The notes beneath the pieces were generated by a model that saw only the letters and a list, made by a program, of their open reading frames with translations, ran no database searches and was not told the origin of the DNA. Shown one piece after another: positions 45,824 through 54,177 of a DNA stretch of 64,000 nucleotides (within the stretch, counting starts at the first letter, position 1; the number at the start of each line of letters is the position of its first letter). This stretch comes from Loktanella sp. 5RATIMAR09. Lineage in GTDB: Bacteria; Pseudomonadota; Alphaproteobacteria; Rhodobacterales; Rhodobacteraceae. Location: positions 1-64,000 of the forward strand of contig NZ_LJAL01000001.1 of the NCBI RefSeq assembly GCF_001419985.1, given 5' to 3'. A program made the position numbers and the translations under genes.

Positions 45824-46474
45824 ATGATCAAGAAAATTCTCGCCGGCTTTGTTACAGCAATTGCCCTTACGGCGACAGCAGCAAGCGCCGCAACGCTAAG
45901 CTTGCACGGGACAGGCCAGACACATGTTGTCACGAACAACGATGTCTTAAGCTCTTTGAACAATACAACGATCGACATGATTGACGGTTCGCGGAAGAAC
46001 GCGTCAAACGGTCTTTTCCTCGATATTGTGACGGGCGCAGCACAGATCACCTATACCTATCTGGGTGCCGAAGCGGCTAACAGCAACTACACTGCCGTTG
46101 AAGGTACAGCCGTATTTGACAACCGCGGACCAGGCTACACCGCGACAAACGCATCCGTCACTGTGACACAGACTGTGAGCGGCTTTCTGGACTTTGCATT
46201 CGGGACCTACGCCCCGACTTGGGCAGTTGGTTTGTTCAACAACGATGGTGTCGCAGAGCAAGCAACACGCCATTATGCGATGGGTTTTGTAGCGATCAGC
46301 GCCAACGCGTTTTATGTACTTTTCGACGATATCGCGCGCGGTGACCGTGACTTTGACGATATCGCGATACGCATTGATGTGGCTGCGGTTCCACTGCCCG
46401 CAGGAAGTTTGCTCTTGCTGTCGGCACTTGGTGGCGCATTGGTTCTGCGCCGTCGCAAGACCGTCGCGGCCTAG
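45824..46474 (+). CDS. VPLPA-CTERM sorting-domain protein
   Basis: A 216-residue exported protein. A signal peptide (MIKKILAGFVTAIALTATAA, cleavage near ASA) leads to a Ser/Thr/Gly-rich beta-sandwich-like body. The C terminus has the tripartite sorting signal: VPLPAGSLLLLSALGGA then a hydrophobic run and a basic RRRK tail. This is the recognition signal of exosortase D, encoded just upstream. An alternative ATG at 45812 would add four residues; I prefer 45824 because GGTGGA lies just before it and the signal peptide starts there. It is the only such substrate seen in the window. Confidence 0.92.
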   Translation: MIKKILAGFVTAIALTATAASAATLSLHGTGQTHVVTNNDVLSSLNNTTIDMIDGSRKNASNGLFLDIVTGAAQITYTYLGAEAANSNYTAVEGTAVFDNRGPGYTATNASVTVTQTVSGFLDFAFGTYAPTWAVGLFNNDGVAEQATRHYAMGFVAISANAFYVLFDDIARGDRDFDDIAIRIDVAAVPLPAGSLLLLSALGGALVLRRRKTVAA

Positions 46475-46495
46475 GCAAGCAAAACTCTCGAAGAC

Positions 46496-46526
46496 CAAAA
46501 AAGCCGGCTCTCAGCCGGCTTTTTTG
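46496..46526. terminator. Strong bidirectional rho-independent terminator
   Basis: A perfect stem AGCCGGCT with flanking A5/T5 (46498-46509 and 46513-46525) and a three-base CTC loop. It has a T-run in both orientations, so it can end the VPLPA-CTERM transcript on the plus strand and the kinase-Wzz-ATPase transcript on the minus strand. Confidence 0.9.
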
Positions 46527-46550
46527 TTGTCGTAATCCATGGTCGCAGGA

Positions 46551-47423
46551 TCAGTAATAGGCACCGGCACCGCGAGACTCTTTGTCCAGATAGCGGCACT
46601 TGTTCAGCAAGACACCCATCACATTTGTCTGCGATGCCAGATCACGCTCGCAGACGTCGATTTCACCGATCGAGGTGGATTCAGCGGCAGCAATCAAAAG
46701 CACGCAATCGACCTGGCCCATAAAGGCCATTGTATCATCACTGCTTAACATCGGCGGCATATCAAAGATCGTCAGGTCCGGCGCGAACTGCTCTTCGATA
46801 TCGGCCAAAGCACGCCCCACTGTTGAACTCTGCAAAAGCTCTGCGGGATTGCGCGTGCGTGCGTAATTCAAACCAAAGGCCAAGTTGGGGCGCGGGCGTT
46901 TCGCGATGTCGGAAAACGCGGCCTCTCCGCCCAGAACAGTGGAAAAACCGGTTTCGCCGGACAGCCCGAAGATAGACGCCATCGACGGACGTCGCATATC
47001 CATTTCCGCCACGACCGTGAATACCTCGGGCTGTTTCGCCAGAGAAAAGGCAAGGTTCATCGACACTGTCGTTTTCCCGCAGTCGGCGCTGGGTGACGTA
47101 ATCGCAAGGCGACGCCATCCGTTGATCCGCATCTCCTGCAAGACCTTGGTACGAAGCTTGTCAAAAGCCACAACACCCTGATCCGATTGCGGGCCAGTCT
47201 CGAATGTGACGACACGATGTTTTGCCATCTGCTTGGCTGGCGGCGCAAAGGTGGCAAGCGGTTGCCAGATTGCGGCGCGGTCAGCCATAGCAACATCATG
47301 TTCTTTGTTGAGCGCCCGGCGCCTGCTGGCGATGTAGGATTGCCGTTGACTCGTCTTTGCGTCGCCGGTGACTTCCTCGCGGGCAGCGCGCGCTTTGGCG
47401 ATTGCGGCTTGTATCTTGTCCAT
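46551..47423 (-). CDS. BY-kinase-type tyrosine kinase (CpsD/ExoP C-domain)
   Basis: A 290-residue cytoplasmic P-loop protein. It has a variant Walker A (SPSADCGKTTVSMNLA), a Walker A' VVAEMDMRRPS and a Walker B IFDMPPM. The cysteine and aspartate in the P-loop replace the usual PGEGK pattern. The C terminus ends in only two tyrosines (GAYY), a minimal autophosphorylation cluster. It should partner the separate Wzz-like protein encoded 17 nt upstream and control chain length through phosphorylation cycles. Confidence 0.88.
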   Translation of the reverse strand: MDKIQAAIAKARAAREEVTGDAKTSQRQSYIASRRRALNKEHDVAMADRAAIWQPLATFAPPAKQMAKHRVVTFETGPQSDQGVVAFDKLRTKVLQEMRINGWRRLAITSPSADCGKTTVSMNLAFSLAKQPEVFTVVAEMDMRRPSMASIFGLSGETGFSTVLGGEAAFSDIAKRPRPNLAFGLNYARTRNPAELLQSSTVGRALADIEEQFAPDLTIFDMPPMLSSDDTMAFMGQVDCVLLIAAAESTSIGEIDVCERDLASQTNVMGVLLNKCRYLDKESRGAGAYY

Positions 47424-47440
47424 ATCGTCTCGCCCTACCC

Positions 47441-48991
47441 TTAGTCCAAACCGACGCGGCGCAGCATCTCATCAAAGATCGGCTGCAGCGGTTGGATATT
47501 CTCGTCAATGTACCAGATCAGGGCAGGCACCCCGATGAAAACAACAGCCAAAGCGGCAAGTATCAGAAGCCGCCGCCGCCAGATCTGACTGCGTGTCCTG
47601 ATGTATGGCATCGTCATGAACGGCGTGATTTTCAACCCATCCACAATATCGGCGGGGCGGCGCACGGCGGTGTTCAACAGTTCAAGCAGCACAATTAATC
47701 CGAAACCCATCCCCAGCCCTGCTGCAACGCCAGTCGCCGCTATCAAACGTCTGTTTGGTCGTGTCGGGCTGGTTGGTGGAATAGCTTGTTCGATGACCGT
47801 TATGCGCTGCCCTTTGGACAACGCCTCGATCGTATCCCCCACCTCTGCGATTGCACGGTTTTGCACGGCACGGTCATATTGTGTCCGCAAGTTTTCAAAG
47901 TTTCGCTCAAGCGTTGCCAGCGTGAGTGCATTTCCAGGTGTTGCTGCGATCGACGCCGACAGCTCTTCCAGATTCTGTTCAATGAGCGCCTTTTGCTCAT
48001 CGATAAAGGCGATCTGACCCTCAAGATCTGCCAGTTGCAGGTTGAAGGGAGTCAATGGCGCGCCTTCGGTATCAAGGGTTCCGCTGCTCGCAGCGGCCTG
48101 TTGGGCTGCGACAATTCTTTCCAGTGCGGCGACCTGTGCCTGCAATATACCGATGCGGGGATTACCGGGCGAAAGCAGTGCCGAGGCCCGCGTCAACTCA
48201 TCCAGCAAATCCTGCAGTTCCGCTTCCTCGGGGGTGCGCGCGGCGACGCCAAGCAGGCCAACCTCTCCGGTCTGTTCAAAAAGCTGCACGAGGCGGTCAC
48301 GACGTTCACGTAACTGTATCCGTTCACGGTCAAGCTCCAGAATGCGCTCCGCCGCTGCGGCTTGCTGTGATCTGCGAAACTCGAGGCTATCCGGCAACGC
48401 TTCCAGATTGGCCTCTTGGAACGCCAGAATCTGGCCGCGCATCTGGGATAGTTCCTGCTCCAGCTGCTCTGTCTCTTGCGCGAAGAAGTCCAGCGTCTGT
48501 CCCGAGACCGTCGTGCGCATCTCGATGTTCTCTTGCAGAATCAAGGTGACGATTTCGTTGACCACCGAAGCCGCACGATCCGGCAGCGGATCGTCAAAAC
48601 TGACCCTCACGATGATCGCCGCCGACCTGCCGCCAAGGTCAACGTTGATCCGCTGGCTCATGTCCTCCGCTTTTTCATCAGGACGCAGACGGTCTTCGGT
48701 GGCATCGGTTTCGGTGTAAACCCCGAGGCGGTTCGCCATGTCGAGCAGGTTATCCCGCGTGAAGATCCGCTGCTGGATAATTTGCAACTGTTCCGCGGCA
48801 TCAGTGCGCACAGTAGATGCGGCAAGTTCGTCAGGGATCTGCTGGGATTCAACAACCAAGCGGGCTTCGGCCACGTAAATCGGTTTTTGGGTCAGCGCCA
48901 CCGTGAGCCCCGCCGCTGTCCCAAGGGCCAGCAGGATCAGGACATATGGGAAGCGCCTCCAAAAGACTGCCAGATAAAATTTAAGATCCAT
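47441..48991 (-). CDS. Wzz/GNVR-domain polysaccharide co-polymerase
   Basis: A 516-residue inner-membrane protein: a first membrane segment at about 15-35, a large periplasmic coiled-coil region (about 150-400), and a second segment near 430-450 (ATGVAAGLGMGFGLIVLLEL) just after the proline-rich IPPTSPTRPNR motif. A third hydrophobic segment lies near 475-493. It sets chain length with Wzy. The kinase domain is a separate protein (46551-47423), the split arrangement also seen in XrtA-type loci. It starts MDLKFYLAVFWRRF. Confidence 0.9.
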   Translation of the reverse strand: MDLKFYLAVFWRRFPYVLILLALGTAAGLTVALTQKPIYVAEARLVVESQQIPDELAASTVRTDAAEQLQIIQQRIFTRDNLLDMANRLGVYTETDATEDRLRPDEKAEDMSQRINVDLGGRSAAIIVRVSFDDPLPDRAASVVNEIVTLILQENIEMRTTVSGQTLDFFAQETEQLEQELSQMRGQILAFQEANLEALPDSLEFRRSQQAAAAERILELDRERIQLRERRDRLVQLFEQTGEVGLLGVAARTPEEAELQDLLDELTRASALLSPGNPRIGILQAQVAALERIVAAQQAAASSGTLDTEGAPLTPFNLQLADLEGQIAFIDEQKALIEQNLEELSASIAATPGNALTLATLERNFENLRTQYDRAVQNRAIAEVGDTIEALSKGQRITVIEQAIPPTSPTRPNRRLIAATGVAAGLGMGFGLIVLLELLNTAVRRPADIVDGLKITPFMTMPYIRTRSQIWRRRLLILAALAVVFIGVPALIWYIDENIQPLQPIFDEMLRRVGLD

Positions 48992-49030
48992 CGTTTACCA
49001 ATCACATGCGAGGTCAGGCTCAAGAGGCCG

Positions 49031-49876
49031 CTAACTCGCGGACATACCACCACCGAAAAAGACACCATCGTTCAACACTTGTTTCACCGTCACCTCGTTC
49101 ACCTTATATTTGTCTTCAGTATAGGCATAGAGCAGCGAAAAATCACAAAGCTGGTTGATCAGACGGGGCACGCCACGCGTCTCTGTATAGATCCGCTTGC
49201 AAGCGCCGGGGCTAAAGATCTGTTCCTTGGCGCCAGCAACTTTCAGGCGATGATGAATATATTCCGCCACTGTCTCGGCGTCGAGAGTAGGCAGATGGAA
49301 GCTTGAGGCAACCCGCTGTGCAAACTGTGTGAGATTGGGGTGGCGGACATTTTCGCGCAGCTCGGGCTGGCCAACCAGCACAAGCTGCAAAAGCTCGTCC
49401 TTGTTGGCGTTGATGTTCGTGAACATACGCAGTTCTTCAAGCGACTCGCGACTGAGGTTCTGCGCCTCGTCAAAAATCAAGGCAACGCGATGACCTTTGG
49501 CATAGGTCGAAATGAGAAATTCCTCAAACTGACCAAACAGGGCGACATAGTCGGCCCCCGGCGGCACCGGTTGATCGAGCGATTGCAGAACCCAGCGCAA
49601 AAGCTCGTCCCGCGTGCCATGGGCGTTCGAGACCAGACCAACCACAAGTTCGTCACCGATTGATTTCAGCAAGTGATGCAAAAGCGTGGTCTTACCGGCA
49701 CCAACCTCGCCCGTAATCAGCGTGATGGGCGAACGGGTCACAAGACCGAATTCAAACATCGCATAGGCCCGTTCATGCGCCGGTGACCAATAAATAAAGT
49801 CAGGGTCCGGCACCAAGCTGAAAGGGCGTTCGCTCAACCCGAAATGGTTAAGGTAGATACTGATGGCTTGGTTCAT
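49031..49876 (-). CDS. XrtA-system-type ATPase (ExeA-like AAA)
   Basis: A 281-residue AAA ATPase. It begins with the FGLSERPFSLVPDPDFIYWS motif typical of ExeA-like ATPases. Walker A is GEVGAGKTT (about 56-64), Walker B is VALIFDEAQNLS, and the sensor segment is LVLVGQPELRE. The pattern matches the ATPase that accompanies exosortase/PEP-CTERM exopolysaccharide loci. It lies 39 nt upstream of the Wzz-like gene, forming a three-gene minus-strand operon. The role is probably export or assembly energetics, not known in detail. Confidence 0.9.
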   Translation of the reverse strand: MNQAISIYLNHFGLSERPFSLVPDPDFIYWSPAHERAYAMFEFGLVTRSPITLITGEVGAGKTTLLHHLLKSIGDELVVGLVSNAHGTRDELLRWVLQSLDQPVPPGADYVALFGQFEEFLISTYAKGHRVALIFDEAQNLSRESLEELRMFTNINANKDELLQLVLVGQPELRENVRHPNLTQFAQRVASSFHLPTLDAETVAEYIHHRLKVAGAKEQIFSPGACKRIYTETRGVPRLINQLCDFSLLYAYTEDKYKVNEVTVKQVLNDGVFFGGGMSAS

Positions 49877-50286
49877 TCAGACCCCGAAACAAAGACACTC
49901 TCGTTCCAACTACATCCGAACAAACACGATTCGGCACCTGATGATGTCTAAAGGAAAAGCTGTTTTCAGACCACCAGAACCCTCGGACTTTGGCAAACTG
50001 CCTTAGGGTAAGGCGATTCTATGGACACATTGGTTCGCATACAGAAACAATGGTGAGCCTTTGGCAAAACCACCGATGAATTTGTGAACACATTACCGCG
50101 AACTATGGCGAAAAACGTTCTTTTTGATGATCAAAATCCAAAGGATAGGTTCACGTGATCTCTGTTTAATGATATCTTAATTTTTGCCAGCGCACCGCAG
50201 GGCGACCAGTTTTTTTCGGTAATCCGGTGCTGCAGAATTTGTTGTTATTTCTGGCGAGTAAATTTGGTTAACGAGTGAGCAATTAA
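49877..50286. other. AT-rich divergent control region, 410 nt
   Basis: No gene is supported. The DNA is far more AT-rich than its neighbours and must hold promoters for the minus-strand ATPase operon and the plus-strand sugar-transferase operon. The word TTTGGCAAA occurs twice (about 49988 and 50060). A CtrA-type box is at 50166-50181. Confidence 0.5.
50166..50181 (+). promoter_or_regulatory. CtrA-type box before the sugar-transferase operon
   Basis: TTAATGATATCTTAAT holds a perfect TTAA-N7-TTAA. It differs at one base from the box at 45771-45786. It lies about 105 nt before the sugar transferase ATG. Confidence 0.6.
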
Positions 50287-50964
50287 ATGTCGACAGACTA
50301 TTCTGACGTAAGAAAACACACCAATTCACGACTGATCGGACCGTCGCTTCCGATTAAAGGTCTTTATGAGCTTGGACTGAAGCGCATCTTTGATGTGTTG
50401 TGTGTTGTCGCCTCAATTCCCTTTATCCTACCACTTATCGGTGTGCTTGCGCTTATGGTAAAGCGTGACGGGGGCCCCGCCTTCTATCGTCAGGATCGCG
50501 TTGGCATGAACGGCCGCCTCTACCGTATCTGGAAACTGCGCACGATGGTGGTGGACGCGGAATCCAAACTGCAAGACCACCTGTCAAAGAACCCTGAAGC
50601 CGCTGCCGAGTGGACGCTGACGCAGAAACTCAAGCGGGATCCACGGATCACGAAAATCGGGGTGCTCTTGCGCAAAAGCTCGATTGATGAACTACCGCAA
50701 CTGTGGAATGTCCTGATCGGAGATATGAGCCTTGTCGGCCCACGTCCGATGCTGCCAGAGCAACAGACGATGTATCCCGGACTTGCCTATTATTCCCAAC
50801 GCCCCGGCATTACGGGCAGCTGGCAGGTATCCGAACGCAACGAATGTACTTTTGCGGACCGTGCGCGCTTTGACACCGCCTATATCGCCGATATGTCCTT
50901 CGCAAACGACATGAAGCTGCTGTTGGCGACCGTACGTGTTGTGGTAAAAGGGACCGGATATTAA
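50287..50964 (+). CDS. Initiating sugar transferase (WbaP/ExoY type)
   Basis: A 225-residue polyisoprenyl-phosphate hexose-1-phosphate transferase that starts repeat-unit synthesis on undecaprenyl phosphate. An N-terminal membrane segment (about 37-60, DVLCVVASIPFILPLIGV) is followed by FYRQDRVGMNGRLYRIWKLRTM. The catalytic region SSIDELPQLWNVLIGDM and SLVGPRP follow. The short form lacks the N-terminal multi-pass domain of WbaP, so it is closer to ExoY/PglC-type enzymes. First gene of a unit with the TPR, Wza-like and barrel proteins. Confidence 0.93.
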   Translation: MSTDYSDVRKHTNSRLIGPSLPIKGLYELGLKRIFDVLCVVASIPFILPLIGVLALMVKRDGGPAFYRQDRVGMNGRLYRIWKLRTMVVDAESKLQDHLSKNPEAAAEWTLTQKLKRDPRITKIGVLLRKSSIDELPQLWNVLIGDMSLVGPRPMLPEQQTMYPGLAYYSQRPGITGSWQVSERNECTFADRARFDTAYIADMSFANDMKLLLATVRVVVKGTGY

Positions 50965-51003
50965 TCCAGGGTCTTCACGTGAGGCCGGTACACTAGGTAA
51001 CTC

Positions 51004-53430
51004 ATGCCACATTTTCTGCGCGTTTGTCTGATTTGCCTGAGCATGGCTGCGCTTTCTGCCTGCAAAACAAACGAAGAAAAGGCAGACGCGTTTTACCAGT
51101 CAGGGCTTGTATTGCTTGACGCCGGAGATCTGGACCGCGCGGCGATCCAGTTCCTGAATGTGTTTCAACATGACGGATTCCATGAGGATGCGCGGCGCAA
51201 GCTGGCCGAAATACGCCTTGAACAGGGGGATATCGGCGCAGCTTATAGCCAATATCTGCGGCTGATCGAACAATACCCCGATACTGCAGACGTCCGCATC
51301 ATACTGGCCAGAATTGCCATTGATATCAGCAATTGGGGCGAAGCGCGCCGTCATGGTCAGGCTGCGATCGCGCTTGCGCCGGATGACGCGGCCGCGCAGG
51401 CAGTTGCTGTGGCACTTGCATACCGCGACGCGACGCAAATCAATGACACGACAGCGCTTGCGCAGGCCGCAACCCGCGCGCAGGCACTACTGGATGCCAA
51501 TCCCGACGATGAAGTTGCACGGCGTGTTGTGATCGACAGCCTGATGCGCAGTAATACACCGCAAGAGGCTTTGCCGGAAATCGACAAAGCACTCGCAAGT
51601 GACCCAGAGAGCTATGTCTATCATACAGCCCGCCTGCAGGTTTTGACGCAGATCGATGACATGCCGAGTATCGGCCAGCAACTCAAACGGATGGTGGCGC
51701 TGTTTCCCAATGACGCCAATCTGAAGCAAGCCCTCATTGGTTGGTACTTTGTGCAGGACGATCTGGCAGGCGCGGAAGGTTACCTGCGTGAACTCGCGGG
51801 TGTGGATGCCGCCCCGATTGAAGGCCATATCGCTGTCGTCCGGTTCTTGCAGGACACACAAGGCCCGCATGTCGCGCAGCAAGAGCTTGAACGCCTTGCC
51901 GCTGCCAATACGGGTACTCCAAACGCAGATGTCTATATCACCCTCGCTGCAGCGCTCCGTTTTGAAGCGGGCGACAGGGACGCGGCCATCGCCACCTTTG
52001 AAACCGTGCTTTCAGGTGCTGCGCCTTCAGACCAGACGCGACAGATCCGCAATACCTATGCCCGCCTTCTCATCGCGACAGGTAATGAGGCTGGCGCGCG
52101 CGCGCAGGTGGACATGATCCTTTCGGAAGATGAAACGAACGTTGATGCACTGAAACTGCGCGCCACATGGCTGATTGCGGATGATCGCGCCAGCGAAGCG
52201 GTCCTTGCTTTGCGTCAGGCACTCAGCTTGCAACCGCGCGACGCCGAGACACTGACATTGATGGCACAGGCGCATCAGCGCGAGGGCAATCGCGCCCTTG
52301 CGGGCGAACGTCTTGCTCTGGCGGTCGATGTCACACGCAGCGCGCCGGATGAGGCGATCCGCTATGCAAACTTTCTGCGCGAGGACGGACGCAAAGCCGC
52401 TGCGCGCGCGGTTCTGACGGATGCACGCGTCGCAAATCCAAACAACGTTGCTGTCATGACAAGTCTGGCCGGTATCCTGCTTGGCGAAGGTGCCTGGATT
52501 GAAGCGCAAGGCATTGCGAATACGCTCAGGTCCATTAAAACCGCAGAGGCGCAGAAGGCCGCAACATCCCTGCAAGCGGCGTTGTTGCTGGGCCAGAACA
52601 GAGTTGAAGACAGCCTTGCCTTTCTTCAAGCTGAAATAGAGCAGGGCAATGGCGATGTCGAAGCCATCACACAGCTGGTGCAAATCCATCTTCTTGCCGG
52701 AAACCTTGTATCAGCGCGCAGTAGTCTCGATCAGGCGCTGACCCGTTTTCCAGACGACGACAGCCTACAAATGCTAAGCGCCAGCCTGTTCGCAATGGAC
52801 GGCGATTTCGAAACCTCCGAAGGTGTATTCCGACGGATCATCGCAAGGTCACCGCAATCCGAGCCCGCCGTTCTGCGCCTTTACAACCTTCTTGTTGCCA
52901 CAGACCAACCCGCGAAAGCAGATGCTGTGCTCGAGGCTGGTCTTGATGCGCTTCCAAACGCGCTCAATCTGCGCTGGCTCAGCGCCACGCGGTACGAAGA
53001 GCGTGGAGACATTGATGCCGCAATTGCGATCTATGACGCAATGTACGCGGCAAATTCGGATGCCGTGGTCATCGCCAACAATCTCGCGTCCTTGATCGCA
53101 ACCCATAAGAACGACGAGGCCAGCCTTACGCGGGCTGCAGCGATCGCCAAACGCTTGCGTGATCTTGATGTTCCGGCTTTTCAGGACACTTATGGCTGGA
53201 TTGCGTATCGTCAGGGTAATCCGGAAGAGGCCCTGACCTATCTTGCACCGGCCGCCGCCGGTTTGCCCGATGATCCGCTGGTCCAGTACCATCTTGGCAT
53301 GGTCTACGCAGATCTGGGCCAAACCGAAAACGCGACAACCCATTTGCGGCGCGCATTGATGCTTGCCGGTGATCAATCCCTTCCCCAGTTCGATATTGCC
53401 CGCACAAAACTGACCGAATTAGGTCAATAG
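51004..53430 (+). CDS. PrsT-like TPR-repeat lipoprotein
   Basis: An 808-residue protein with a lipobox signal peptide (LSAC, Cys20) and TPR-type helical repeats along nearly all its length, for example GLVLLDAGDLDRAAIQFLN, KLAEIRLEQGDIGAAYSQY and YHLGMVYADLGQTENATTHL. Length and layout match the PEP-CTERM-system TPR lipoprotein PrsT. It is predicted to sit in the periplasm on a membrane anchor and to act as an assembly scaffold for polysaccharide export. It starts 39 nt after the sugar transferase gene. Confidence 0.88.
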   Translation: MPHFLRVCLICLSMAALSACKTNEEKADAFYQSGLVLLDAGDLDRAAIQFLNVFQHDGFHEDARRKLAEIRLEQGDIGAAYSQYLRLIEQYPDTADVRIILARIAIDISNWGEARRHGQAAIALAPDDAAAQAVAVALAYRDATQINDTTALAQAATRAQALLDANPDDEVARRVVIDSLMRSNTPQEALPEIDKALASDPESYVYHTARLQVLTQIDDMPSIGQQLKRMVALFPNDANLKQALIGWYFVQDDLAGAEGYLRELAGVDAAPIEGHIAVVRFLQDTQGPHVAQQELERLAAANTGTPNADVYITLAAALRFEAGDRDAAIATFETVLSGAAPSDQTRQIRNTYARLLIATGNEAGARAQVDMILSEDETNVDALKLRATWLIADDRASEAVLALRQALSLQPRDAETLTLMAQAHQREGNRALAGERLALAVDVTRSAPDEAIRYANFLREDGRKAAARAVLTDARVANPNNVAVMTSLAGILLGEGAWIEAQGIANTLRSIKTAEAQKAATSLQAALLLGQNRVEDSLAFLQAEIEQGNGDVEAITQLVQIHLLAGNLVSARSSLDQALTRFPDDDSLQMLSASLFAMDGDFETSEGVFRRIIARSPQSEPAVLRLYNLLVATDQPAKADAVLEAGLDALPNALNLRWLSATRYEERGDIDAAIAIYDAMYAANSDAVVIANNLASLIATHKNDEASLTRAAAIAKRLRDLDVPAFQDTYGWIAYRQGNPEEALTYLAPAAAGLPDDPLVQYHLGMVYADLGQTENATTHLRRALMLAGDQSLPQFDIARTKLTELGQ

Positions 53431-53559
53431 CGCAAAAATCGCCGTATTCGCGATGTTTGCCCGTGTTTTTACTTTGGGGAATTGACCTCAATAGGTTAAC
53501 CTTTTCCAAGAGCGGGAGGGTGTTGCCCGCATCATTGTACTGTAAAAAGAGGCCGCGTT

Positions 53560-54138
53560 ATGTCCCGTATTGTTACCCTTCTTGGGTCGCTTCTGACCCT
53601 GTTGCTATTGTCCACGATCACTTTTGCACAGGAATACAGGGTACAGCCCGGTGATACCCTGCGTATCGAAGTGGCCGAGGATGCCAGTTTGAACCGCGTG
53701 GTGCTGGTCGCACCTGACGGACGTATCGCACTGCCCGGTACGGGGAATATCCGCGCAAGCGGGCTTACGACAGCGCAAATCCAATCCGCTTTGACCAGCC
53801 GCTTGGCCGCGGGTTTTGTCAGCCCTCCAAACGTCTTTGTCGGTATCGAAGGGCTCGCACCCGAACGTGAGCCGCAGACAATCGGTATCTTTGTGGTCGG
53901 CGAAGGCGCAACCGTTGGCCGGATCGAGATTGAGCCGGGCACAAATTTGATGCAGGCGATCGCCCAGTTCGGCGGCTTTACAAACTTTGCCGCGGTCAAA
54001 CGCATCCAGTTACGCCGCGGCAGTGACGTCTACACGATCAACTACAACAGCATCCTTGATGGCAGCAGCGAAAACGGTGCCGTCCGGATGCGCGATGGTG
54101 ACGTCATCGTCATTCCGCAACGCAAACTGTTCGAGTAA
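53560..54138 (+). CDS. Wza-like polysaccharide export protein
   Basis: A 192-residue periplasmic protein. Signal peptide (about 1-23) without a lipobox, a PES domain (YRVQPGDTLRIEV, then APDGRIALPGTGNIRASGLT) and one SLBB-type domain (about 108-165, IFVVGEGATVGRIEIEPGT). It is much shorter than Wza of E. coli, lacking the C-terminal helix that makes the outer-membrane pore. The barrel protein encoded next could supply the outer-membrane channel. Upstream, the GGTTAACC palindrome lies at about 53494. Confidence 0.9.
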   Translation: MSRIVTLLGSLLTLLLLSTITFAQEYRVQPGDTLRIEVAEDASLNRVVLVAPDGRIALPGTGNIRASGLTTAQIQSALTSRLAAGFVSPPNVFVGIEGLAPEREPQTIGIFVVGEGATVGRIEIEPGTNLMQAIAQFGGFTNFAAVKRIQLRRGSDVYTINYNSILDGSSENGAVRMRDGDVIVIPQRKLFE

Positions 54139-54177
54139 GAACCCAGACCCCTAGCTTCCGCTCGGGGGCGGATAAAC

